A model generated the notes under the pieces. It did not search any database. It had not been told where the DNA came from and was given only the letters and a program-made list of their open reading frames with translations. A DNA stretch of 64,000 nucleotides from assembly GCA_024663395.1 (NCBI GenBank), contig JANFAH010000022.1, positions 1 to 64,000 of the forward strand. Direction: 5' to 3'. Below are positions 23,010-33,500 of this stretch, one piece after another (position 1 is the stretch's first letter; each line of letters begins with the position of its first letter). Origin of the DNA: Pisolithus tinctorius (Eukaryota; Basidiomycota; Agaricomycetes; Boletales; Pisolithaceae). Position numbers and translations under genes: made by a program.

Positions 23010-26000
23010 ATGTGTCGTCGTAGAACCAAAGTCCTTGGCAAAAGCTCTGCAGGAGGTTTGTATAAATTTGAAGTCACTAAAACCTGGAGAGGAAAGGACA
23101 CCTACAAGGAGGTGGATGCTAGACACCTCTACCTCCCATCTCAGAGTCAACCTTCAACTCCAAGGACCCCCAGGACAATAGGCTCCCAAAATGTTGTCCC
23201 AGACTCCTTTGACATGCCTACCTTGGATTGGAATGATGAGGAAGATACCCCAAATACTAGGAGGGTTACCAAGGTGGGAAGTTTTGCCTGATACTGCATT
23301 GGCTAAATTATCCCCTAGAGTCAAAATGATTTCATCAGAGAATGGCTGCCTTGGAGAGCAGAATATCTCAAAGTCATTCTCAAGGGAGAGCAGCTGGCTA
23401 AGGGGGGGATATGTGAGCAGTGCTGTCAGGCAGAAGGAAGTATCAGATGCATGTCCTGCATTGGTGTGCATGCCTGGTGTGGTCCTTGTGCTGTGAAAGT
23501 GCATCAAAATCTTCCATTCCACAAGGTACAAAGATGGAATGCTACTCATTACCAGGCTACCTCTTTGATGGCACTTGGGTTCCTTTGGCACATTGGCCAT
23601 GGGGGGTCGTCCTTGCCCTCAAAACAGACAGAATCAGGATCCAGACTCAGAGGAGTTGGGCTATACTTCTGGGGAAGGGCCTCCCAATTACAGGTCAATG
23701 GCAGTCATATCCTGTAGCCTCCATGTTAACCTCTGGTAGCAGGAGATCCTTCAGATCAAAAATGACCATAGTGCACACAGAAGGAATTTTCACTCATGAG
23801 ATTTCTTGGTGCAATTGCCCTGGGTCAGATCCAATGGACTGGCACCTTGATTTACTCAGGGAAAGACTCTTTCCAGCCAGTATAACAAAGCCCAAGACTG
23901 CTTTCACCTTTGATGTTCTTAATCACTTTCTCATTGATGCCCTGGAATGCAAGACTTCAGCTATGAGTTTCTATCAGAAGCTGAAGAGGTTCACCAACAA
24001 TGCATTTCCTGACTGTATACCAGTTGAGTGCCATGCACTATTTGCTCTTAGGGGGTTCTATTAATGCATTCATTTCCAATTAGGACAGGTACCGAGAGCT
24101 GATGAGGGTTTCCAGACTGTGGAGGGATTTGAAACATAGGAAATGGTTTGGCTTTGGTCATGATAAAGAACAAGATCCTAGACAAGGAGAACTTGCACTC
24201 TTTTGTCCTGCCTGCCCACAACCAGGTATTAATTTACCTCCAGATTGGAAAACCTGATATGACAGGTATGGAGTGATAATCTGTAGGGTTTTGATTTCTA
24301 ACTCCCCTCCCCCCTTAGTGATACCATAATGAGGCAATATGTCATGGATGGCAACTTCACTGCTCAGCATATGAAAATGAACAAGCCTGAGTTGGATGTG
24401 TCATTATCAGATGGAACTGGTTACATGGTTGCTGAAAAGCCCTACCAGGCCCATCTTGAGCAGTCTTTGGATAACAAGGAGGTGAGTTGTCCCAAGGTCA
24501 TGGAGTTTAAATGACCCACTGTACTGGTAGAGATCCACCTGCAGCAATCACAGGGCAATCAATGCTGCTAATATTAACAAGTCCAATCTCCGGTCCACTG
24601 GGATTGGTGCCACAGCCTGTGCTCGGCATGGTTGCTTTGTTCCCCATTCTGTGGTGGACTTTCAGAAAGGGGAAAAGTGAGTGGACCTGATGGATGTACT
24701 GGAAGCCTTTGGAACTCATTTTGTGCTAGGTACATGAACACAGATTACTCCATCTGCAGTGCTCTTGATTATCATTCAGAAAGCATCACAAAGGCCCTTG
24801 TCATTTATGATGTTGGGTGCCAGTGGAGTATTAACTTCCAGAGTCGGGTAAAATCCAGCTGCTCTCTCCATCTCCCTCCCTCCCTGGAAATCATTCCTGC
24901 TGTGGGGAAGTTTCATCTTGCTGCCCACAAACTCTCTTGCTTTCCAAGATATAGCCTCAACTTTATCAAGGGTGCTGGTCATCTGGATGGTGAAATTTTG
25001 GAGACATTGTGGGCTCCATTCAATAAGATCTCTCCCACTGCAAGGTCTATGACTCAGGCCCACAAGACAAGAAGTGTATGATGACCATATGAGAGATTCT
25101 AACTGGAAAAAAATTGTCAACATGGGTGAGAGACCTTTTCTTCAAAGAGAAGTTAATTTACCCTGTACATCTCAGTTCCTGCACTGTTGAAAAAATACAA
25201 GACCTCACACAAGTGCCTAGAAGAAATGAATCAGGCATATGAGCAGTTGACAGCTGTTCTAGACCCTGGCCAACTTGCCCAATGGGAGTCGGATGTTCTT
25301 GAGGCAGAAGCAAATCGAGGTGATTCCCTAGACATTTATTTGTTGAAAGGGGAAAAAGGTCAGTATGTTCCTAAGAAACCCTGGGCATGTCTGATGGCCT
25401 GTAGCCCCTACCATGGGTGAAGTGCAGTTAAAGCTCATGAAAAATCCACCTGTGTCCCCAGGGAGCCATGGTTCTGTGGCTTGGCTTGTGGAAGGAATTA
25501 GCATAGAGGATGCACAGTATGGTCTGTGGTTTCCAGAAGCAATAGGTTGCTAACCAGACCTGCAGGGACCAGCTAAGATCTGAGCTTAGACAGAGCCACA
25601 TGTCTACCAGACAAGAAATCAAAGTCTCAGAGAAAAGAAAAAGACTTTCTGCCAGGATTGACAAATTCCATGGCACCAGCCAGGCATTTCTCAAAGGTTT
25701 GGAGGTGGATGATGTCTTCATACCCCAGGATGATCCAGCATTCCTTGGGCAAGGTGAAGAAATTGATGACAATGGAGAGTACTGGGAAGATGATGAGGAT
25801 TGGGAGGCTACAGAAGAAGGAGAGGAGCTACCTGCTGAGCTCATGAGTATATGGATGCCCTCATCCATTGGAGCAACCAAACTGATGGAGCTTGGCCTTC
25901 ATGACCTCCTCAAAGAAGAAATGGAACTCAGGATTGGGCAAGCTAATGATTGTCTAGACCAGCTCCAAACCAACCTTGGACACAAGGCAATGTTATACAG

Positions 26001-26612
26001 ACAGAACTTCCGCAGTGCACAATCAACTAGGGAAGGTACAAGAACCAAGCAGGACATCCAAAAAGTGGTGGCTCGGATAAACAAGCAGGTCAGAAGTTAT
26101 CAGAGGGCAAGGCAGGCCATTCTCCAGTTGGAACCCAATCAAGAGATTGGACAAAGATATCAGGCTATTCAGCCCCAGGACCTGGCAGTGAGTAAGGATG
26201 TTACAGAGGAGAACCGGTTTGGGCAGGGAACCAGCAAAATGGCATGGTTTTGGATGATGGATGGTGAACAGGGTCAACTGAATGCTGAGAAGGGGGGTTT
26301 AATGGAGGAGTGTAAGTGTTAATACTACTCAAAAAAATCTCACCAATAAATTGTGGGGCAGTTTACAGGATCAACTGGCTCAAAGCAAGGGCAAGAAGGG
26401 ACAGGTGGAAAGAAGAATTGTCATTGGTGAGGCATGAGATGGTTTGGGCCATCTTATGGTTTGAGTTCCAGAAGGACATATGGGAGAAAAGGGCTCTACA
26501 ATTGTTGGAACCAGGGAAAAAGGCTTATGCTCATAAGCAGATAGTGTTGTGGACTGACTTTTCCAAAAAGGCCCAATTGATGTTCCAAGGTAAACAAATG
26601 GATTGTATTTAG
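23010..26612 (+). CDS. KDZ transposase with CxC2-like zinc cluster (several lesions)
   Basis: A multi-exon transposase gene for a protein of roughly 1,000 residues. In order: a basic N-terminus with TKTWRGKD; SQNDFIREWLPWRAEYL; a Cys cluster C-EQ-C then CMSC, CGPC and LPFHKVQRW, the CxC2-type zinc domain of KDZ proteins; CNCPGSDPMDW; TAFTFDVLNHF; the RNase H-fold catalytic core with Asp in VMDGNF (about 24343), GATACARHGCFVPHSVVDF, Asp in IYDVGCQW (about 24810) and Glu in GEILETLW (about 24990); then VAWLVEGISIEDAQ and a helical C-terminus with RIDKFHGTSQAFL. Introns of 45-65 nt restore the frame at most joints. Lesions: one extra G in the G6 run 23601-23606, TGA at 24255-24257, and a shift near 25060. 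The copy is therefore probably inactive unless the lesions are sequence errors. Confidence 0.85.
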
Positions 26613-26774
26613 AACATGGGTATATGTGTATAGTTTTCCGATTACCCTTGCTTTGCACTTGGTATCTGAATCAAAGTGAATAGCAAATACATCAAAACAA
26701 TCATACCATAATGGTACCTTTCCTAAAAGAGTGATGGCCGAAAACTTCAACCTCCTGCCTAAATTGGGAAAGGC

Positions 26775-26786
26775 TGAAAAATTTTC
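26775..26786 (+). promoter_or_regulatory. TGAAAAATTTTC motif before the HMG-like gene
   Basis: Third identical 12-mer, ending 59 bp before ATG 26846. Having the motif at all three plus-strand cargo promoters suggests shared control. Confidence 0.65.
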
Positions 26787-26845
26787 ACCTTGCTTCCAAC
26801 CTCCATCATCTGTGCTGCTAATTATCCCCCTGATTTTATTCTCTC

Positions 26846-29224
26846 ATGGCTGATTGGTCTGAAGTCTACTCTGATCTGCTGTCCTCCTATGTGGAGCAGT
26901 ACACAGATGCCCGAGGGAATCCTGACCTCAGGGCCCAGATCCTGGCTGATGTGAAATCCCAGATCCTTCAGCAAGCATCTTCAGGATCTGTGGAATTGCC
27001 CCAGAACTTGAGAGTGGTAGGGTATCTTTTTCATCAAGTTTCACATATCTCAAGTGTATTTAGGCCATCAGAAGGGTGTTTTTGCCAGAACTAGACCCTG
27101 AAGACCAGGATGATGAGGAACACATCATTGAGAGCATCCTGGCTGCAACAGACAAGAGGAAGGAGCAGCCTGGGACTGGTGAGGATGAGGATGGCAGAGA
27201 GGAGAGGACCAGACCTACCAAGGCTGGAAATTACAGAAAACCCTTCACTGATTTTACTGCCTCCCAGCAGCTCTTCAAAGAGGACATGGATGCCTATGAT
27301 AGGGAGAGGAGGGACACCAAGGACCCCAAGACCATAGGTCAGAGGACCAAAATCATCCAACAGTGGTGGGAGTCTCTTGCAGATGACAAGAAGGCTGAAG
27401 CAGGGAGGGCTGCTTCCAAGTGGAATAAGTTGGGAGCTCCAAAAGAAACTCATGAATTGTCAGTGCTGGTCTACTTCAAATGTCTTATACTAATCATGCA
27501 ATAATTCAGGTACAGGAGAAAAAATTTTCCCAACATGGCCAGAGACTTTATTGAAACAGTCAGGAGGACCATGGGGTCAAATATAGTGATGTTTCTGGCT
27601 CATGAGACTACTGATTCTCAGATCAAGATGGCAGTGTAGGTTCCCCTTTACCTTGTCTATCCAATGCTAATGAAGAAACCTAGCTTTGAAACACAACCCC
27701 CTGATGGGAAGAAGGCCTTCTCAGAGTCTTCAGAGCCCACCAAGGATTGGGTTCTAAAGGGAGAGCAAATGTTAACCAATTATCTTTTGACTGAAGCTGG
27801 TAAGTGATAAACATTGGTGATCAATGTAATATGTGTACCTAGGTTGATTCCATACTCAGCTGAGGAAGATTTGAATGATGAGAATCCAAAGGTGGAGATA
27901 GCCTTGGATGATGAAGGAAACCCAGAGGTACCAGCTTGGACTGGTCAGAAACTCAAGGTCCAGCAGAGTTTGGCAAGAATGGTCTTCCAGGCTGCCTATG
28001 GTATGTTCTTGATTGTCAAGTGCATCTACAGTTGTTGATGGAAGTTGGAAACATAGCAAAGTTTACAGGGAAGCCCAAGGCCAAGGTTCCCTGGGGCCTG
28101 CTTATCAAGTCCCATTTGGAGTATCTGAGTTCCGATTCCATCCCAGAAGGATTCATGATGAAAGATCCTTCAAAATGGACCAAGGCCGACATGTGGATGC
28201 TTTGGAATCATTGGAATTCCCAAGAGGAGGAGGATAAGGTGATTGTTTCATTCATCAAGTGCAAAAAGGAGGATGAGCCATTGGGAAGGCCCTGGAACAG
28301 GAAAACCCCATCCAAAAAGAGAGAGTGGATGAGCCCTGGGGAGGACAGTGAAGCTGGGGTGGAGGCCAAGCCCTCAGATTTAGGGGAAGAAATTGGTGGG
28401 GCTGGTATGACCCCTATAGCAACTTCATCAGGGGCCCAGGATATCCTTGACTCTGGGAGGGCCCCATCTGAAGATACCCCTCATGAATCCAGCCCTGCTT
28501 GTCATGCCAATGGGGACAGGGTGAAATATTTAAAGTCCCTTTGCATCATGCCCAGGTACCAGGAACTTGTTGAGCTTGTAGATGGCTTGCCAGAGACAGT
28601 AAGTGATAAACTTTCTTCAAATACCAGGTTAACAAACATTTTGTACAGGAACCTGATGCTGGACCAGTCAACCTGCTTGTCTGGGCATCTTGGGCCTGGA
28701 GTGCCCAGTATTTGCCCCAGGAGATGCATGGCAATGGGGATTCCTTCTGGAAGGCACTGTATCAATTGCAAAGTGAAAAGTTTGCATCCACCCAAAAAGG
28801 TCTTACCATTGTACTGGGATTTGGTTTGTTGTGGAGGGAGTGCAAAAGAGCGCAGGACATAGAATCAGATGACCCTGAAGCTGCTAATCTGGGCTTTTTG
28901 CTAGGCTCAGGTCTTGATATCCACAAGGGGGAAGATGTTATGGGTGCAGTGGGGCTGGTAGTTGCAAGACTGCAGCAGAATTCTGGTGGCTCAAGCAGAG
29001 GGATTGGTGCACAGGAAACAACTGGGGTCAGTGCAGGGGATTCCTGTCCCACCCAGGGGGGTGGCATGAAGGAATCCCAGAATACAAGAAAGGATGTGAG
29101 GAAAAGAAAAAGGGGAGGCAGTGGGGATGTTGATCAGAAGATGGCAAAGGAGGGTGAAGAGGCAAGCAAGAAATCAACTAGAGCTCGTCAACCAACCAAG
29201 AGAGCTCTGGGTCTTGGTCTATAA
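26846..29224 (+). CDS. KDZ cargo: HMG-box-like protein with acidic and basic regions
   Basis: A multi-exon gene, apparently intact: joints at about 27020/27064, 27460/27509 and 27637/27687 restore frame. The N-terminal helical part (WSEVYSDLLSSYVEQY) is followed by an acidic stretch (LDPEDQDDEEHIIESI). An HMG-box-like segment comes next: FTASQQLFKEDMDAYDRERR, TKIIQQWWESLADDKK and AGRAASKWNKLGAPKE. Then come RRKNFPNMARDFIETVRRTM and PSKWTKADMWMLWNHW, a long disordered S/G/P/E-rich region and a basic tail (KRKRGG, RARQPTKRALGLGL) likely to serve as a nuclear signal. I know this architecture as an uncharacterised agaricomycete family. The HMG call is tentative. Nuclear, DNA- or chromatin-binding action is inferred. 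Confidence 0.65.
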
Positions 29225-29504
29225 ATAAACTGTAGATGGTGTGAATCAAAAGGATCCCTATATATGGCTACCCATGCTCATTGCAAGTTTCAAACCCTGT
29301 GAGATCACTGACATCACCTGGAGGTGAAGAATGGCCATGGATTCAGGGGGTAAGGCCACCCCCCAGTGAGGTTGGCCAACACTGGTCTCAGGGGGTATGT
29401 CCATCTGGAAGTGTCATCAGAGTCAATACTTCTGGTAACATCTAAATTGACAAGCAATTGATTATGCCAAGGGAATTTTCAGGGTTTGGCCAACCCTACT
29501 TCCA
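29225..29504. other. 3' flank of HMG-like gene and degenerate array start
   Basis: From about 29366 isolated decayed copies of the 45-bp unit appear (AGTGAGGTTGGCCAACACTG), leading into the regular array. No coding feature. Confidence 0.5.
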
Positions 29505-30405
29505 GGTGGTGAGGTCTGTGTCCATCCCCCAGTGAAATTGGCCAACACCACTTCCAGGGTGTGAGTCCATCCCCCAGTGAGGTCGGCCGACACCACTTCC
29601 AGGGTGTGGGTCCATCGCCCAGTGAGGTCGGCCGACACCACTTCCAGGGTGTGGATCCATCCCCCAGTGAGGTTGGCTGACACCACTTCCAGGGTGTGGG
29701 TCCATCGTCCAGTGAGGTCGGCCGACACCACTTCCAGGGTGTGGGTCCATCGTCCAGTGAGGTCGGCCGACACCACTTCTAGGGTGTGGGTCCATCCCCC
29801 AGTGAGGTCGGCCGACACCACTTCCAGGGTGTGGGTCCATCATCCAGTGAGGTCGGCCGACACCACTTCCAGGGTGTGGGTCCATCGTCCAGTGAGGTCG
29901 GCCGACACCACTTCCAGGGTGTGGATCCATCGTCCAGTGAGGTCGGCCGACACCACTTCCAGGGTGTGGGTCCATCCCCCAGTGAGGTCGGCCGACACCA
30001 CTTCCAGGGTGTGGGTCCATCCCCCAGTGAGGTCGGCCGACACCACTTCCAGGGTGTGGGTCCATCCCCCAGTGAGGTCGGCTGACACCACTTCCAGGGT
30101 GTGGGTCCATCGTCCAGTGAGGTCGGCCAACACCACTTCCAGGGTGTGGGTCCATCCCCCAGTGAGGTCGGCCGACACCACTTCCAGGGTGTGGGTCCAT
30201 CGTCCAGTGAGGTCGGCTGACACCACTTCCAGGGTGTGGATCCATCGTCCAGTGAGGTCGGCCGACACCACTTCCAGGGTGTGGATCCATTGTCCAGTGA
30301 GGTCAGCCAACACCACTTCCAGGGTGTGGGTCCATCGCCCAGTGAGGTCGGCCGACACCACTTCCAGGGTGTGGATCCATCCCCCAGTGAGGTCGGCCGA
30401 CCTCC
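29505..30405 (-). repeat. Right subterminal 45-bp tandem array (20 units)
   Basis: The plus-strand unit is GTGAGGTCGGCCGACACCAC then TTCCAGGGTGTGGGTCCATC and CCCCA. Read on the minus strand it gives CCTGGAAGTGGTGTCGGCCG, nearly the same core as the left array, so the two arrays lie in inverted orientation like the TIRs. The remainder of each unit is different (TCCATCCCCCAG here, AGCTATGGGATG on the left). Variation is concentrated at CpG: GTCGGCCAAC, GTCAGCCAAC, CCATCGTCC/CCATCATCC/CCATTGTCC. Open frames of 99-288 residues here are by-products of the 45-bp period. Confidence 0.87.
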
Positions 30406-30442
30406 CTCCAACATGTCAGCCTATCCACCATCAGGGTCTATA

Positions 30443-30521
30443 GGCCGATGTCGGTTAGTCCCACTTTCAGGACCAAATGTGCATGTCGGATGACCCACTT
30501 TCTGGATTACATGTGACTGAA
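30443..30521 (-). repeat. KDZ element right terminal inverted repeat
   Basis: Reverse complement of the left TIR with eight differences. It begins (plus strand) GGCCGATGTCGGTTAGTCCC and ends ATTACATGTGACTGAA, directly before the resumed Helitron coding sequence. Confidence 0.88.
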
Positions 30522-33500
30522 GGGTCTGGTCCTTGGTGGTTGGTGACGGAGAGGAGGGTTTGTTGGCTGGGATGCAAATTACACACCTGCCTGATGCGGG
30601 TTCGATGCCCACATCCTGTGGGGCAGAGTGGGACATGCTGTCGAATGACCTTGTTACAGAGTGTGTGGCCTATACTCAGGGGGACCACTCAGAGCGTTCT
30701 CGTCGGGCAATGAAGGCTGGGGCCCTTGCCCATGCATTGCAAGGCAAGAAGTTCGTTGTTAGTCATTCGGGTTCCCAGTTCCTTGGCGACGATTCTCCGT
30801 GTTTTCTGAGTGCGCTGTTTCCACATTTGGATCCGTGGGGTATTGGGGGCTTCAACCATCCTGCTCGGGAGCCTAGCCAGCGTTTGTCATTCCAATGGCA
30901 GGTTAGAAATTTGTTATGCCAGGTCGACTCGCCTTTTATGCGTGATCCTTCCTTCGCATTCATCTGTTGGAACATTATGCAGAAGCGTGCGGCAAATGAT
31001 AACACAGTGTTTTGCATTCCATCAGCACGTCGTCACTCTCTGGTCAAAGAGTTGCATGAGAACGAGGGGTTCGTGCGCTCGCTCGCGCAGAGATTCGAGT
31101 GTGACGCGCACGCTAAGGTTGTTTCTCCAGGCGAGCGTCAGGCCTTGCAGTTATTCCGTGAGCTTAGTGTCGTTTCCAGAACCTTGCCAGGCAGTGATGG
31201 CTACAAGTTATGTAGACGGAATGAGATATGCTCGCTCATTCGCAGATTAGGCACACCTGCATTTTTTGTGACGTTAAACCCGCACGACCTCACCATTGTT
31301 CTTGTAGGGCATTTTGGGGGGTTGGAAGCATCTCGCTGGCGTACCCTCTCTGCGTACGATCATGCAAGTTTTGTTGCCTCCCATCCTGGTGCTGCCGTGA
31401 GGGCGTTCGATTGTATTATTCAGGGCTTTCTTCGTATCGTGGTCAAATACAACAGGGGGGTTGGACTGTTTGGGAAATGTTCGGGGTATTATGGGATGGT
31501 GGAGGCCCAGGGTCGCGGTACACTTCATTGTCATATGTTGTTGTGGGTGGAGGGCAATCCGAATCCTGAACGTCTGTGATCTTTGATGCTGGAGAGCACT
31601 GCATTTGAAGATGAAGTGTTGCAGTGGTTGGAAGATCTCATCAAATGTGAGCTGCCGGGGACAACCATCAAGAACATGTTTTCGTTGTTCGGTGACTCGA
31701 AGAAACCCCATCATCGGGAGGGCACAGAGGATCCCCAGTTGCTTGCCCCTCCTTGTGTGGATGACATGGAGGAGGACTTGTTTCGTCTGCAGTACGAGGA
31801 TCTTGTACAGCGGCTAGCTGTGGAATGTAATTGGCACGAACATACTGCAACATGCTTCAAAAACCTTCGCCATGGAGAAGAGCCCGGAGATGCGACCTGT
31901 CGCATGCGCATTGACGGATCTGTTCGAGAACGTTCATATGTCGATCCCGAGTCGGAGTCAATTTTGCTTCGCCGTCTGCACCCTCGCATCAATAATTACA
32001 ATGACATTGTCTTGCTTCTGCTGCAATGCAATATGGATATTAAGCATATTGGGTCAGGTACCGCTGCCAAAGCGCTGACGTACTACATCAGCGACTACAT
32101 CACCAAGAACGAGCTTCAAGTGCATGTGGGCTTGCAGGCAATCCATGCTGCTATCGACAGCCATTCCCTACACTTCAGTGGCAACGTCAATGCATCCCTG
32201 GCCATGCGTGAGAGAAATTTGCTGACAAAGACAGTGAATGCCATGATGGGCAGGTGGGAGATCTCACATCAACAGGTTATGAGCTATCTTGTTGGCAGTG
32301 GTGACCATTATTGCAATCATCAGTTTCGTACCGTGCGTTTTTACGAGTTTATCGATATAGCCCGGGAGCATGAAGACCATGTGGATGGTTTGTGCAATTG
32401 CGCGTTGGACAGAGGTTTGGATTGTCTTGACAATGATTTCGGGCAGACATGCATGGCGTACACTGGCAATGGTACAGTTTACGTGGCAAGCAATACCATG
32501 GACTATATAATGTGTCCTGCGATTGCGCCATTCAACCACATGTGCCTTTGGGAATTTATAGAGCAGACCGAGAAAGTCAGGAAAGGTTCATCAACTACAA
32601 AGTTGCCATCATCTAGTGATTGCGCCAGTGCGACCAACAGAAACATACCTGAATGTGAACGCCCTGCTTACTCTCGTAGATTGCAGGCCTCCTTTGCTGA
32701 TGAACTGCATCCTCAGTTTTCATCTCATGAGGTGTGCATGCGTAACACGTTCGTTGTTCCTGTTATTCTTGGAGATGCCATTCCATTGCCGCACAAATCT
32801 GATCACCGGCTGGAAGAGTTTTCATGTGCAATGTTGTTACTATTCCGTCCATGGCGTAAGCCATCTGACCTGCTTGCTCCGAGGACTTGTTGGACTGAGT
32901 CCTTTGATTTGTATGATTTTCCGCCTCATCTGGCTCGTGTAATCTCCAACTTCTTGATTGAGATGGAATGCAAGGATGCGCAGGATACCGTTCGGGGTGC
33001 AGGTGCTACAGGCGCTGTGCCTCCTCATGCCGGCGCAACATTTGTACCACCATCCTGTTTTGATCGGGACATTGACGAGTTGAAAGATGCCTTGATACAT
33101 GACTCGGACCTGCAGGGACAGGTTGATGAGGACATCTGGTTGTCTGATCCTGTGAACACTGATCGTCAGCCACTGCTTGCGATTCCAGAGGATGAGATGA
33201 ATGTCATTCGAATGACTCGTGCATTGGTGGGGGTTGAACTCTGCTTGCCTGTGATCACCAACCCTGGCCTTCGGTTAGTCGAGGTCACCCAGGAACTTGA
33301 AGAACAGCTGGGCATGCATAGGAACTTTATGGCCTCACAGCGTAAGCGGAAACGACCTGTTTTTGTAGCAGACTGTGATTCCGATAATGGCACGGAGGCA
33401 TGCGACGGCTCACCCTCTAAGCGTCGTCGCACATCAGGCACTTCCCTGCAACCATCAGTCTCTATTAAGGTTGTTTCACAAACGGGCCACGATGACGTGG

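Larger units (their letters stand above)
13906..30521. mobile_element. KDZ-type DNA transposon carrying TET/JBP, HMG-like and H3-mimic genes
   Basis: A 16,616 bp element bounded by 79-bp imperfect TIRs (71 of 79 identical). It contains a KDZ transposase, a TET/JBP dioxygenase gene, an HMG-like gene and a minus-strand zinc-finger gene. Large subterminal tandem arrays lie in inverted orientation at both ends. It sits inside the coding sequence of Helitron 1. I could not find a clean 8-9 bp target-site duplication: the left flank reads TTGCACATGA and the right flank GGGTCTGGTC. The duplication may have decayed, or the ends may have been rearranged. The transposase has several lesions, so this copy may need help in trans; the TET/JBP and HMG-like genes read intact. 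Confidence 0.85.

Noticed and set aside
27509..27525. A fourth AAAATTTTC regulatory motif
   Set aside because: It lies inside the HMG-like coding sequence (RRKNFPN), lacks the leading TG and is not followed by a start codon.
29577..30443. Long ORFs (up to 288 codons) on both strands
   Set aside because: They are by-products of the 45-bp tandem array; no start context, no non-repeat domain.
13906..30521. Interpretation of the TIR pair as a mere palindrome between two Helitron halves
   Set aside because: The outer flanks are both Helitron coding sequence in the same orientation, and the interior contains a transposase of a different class, so insertion of a separate element is the better explanation.
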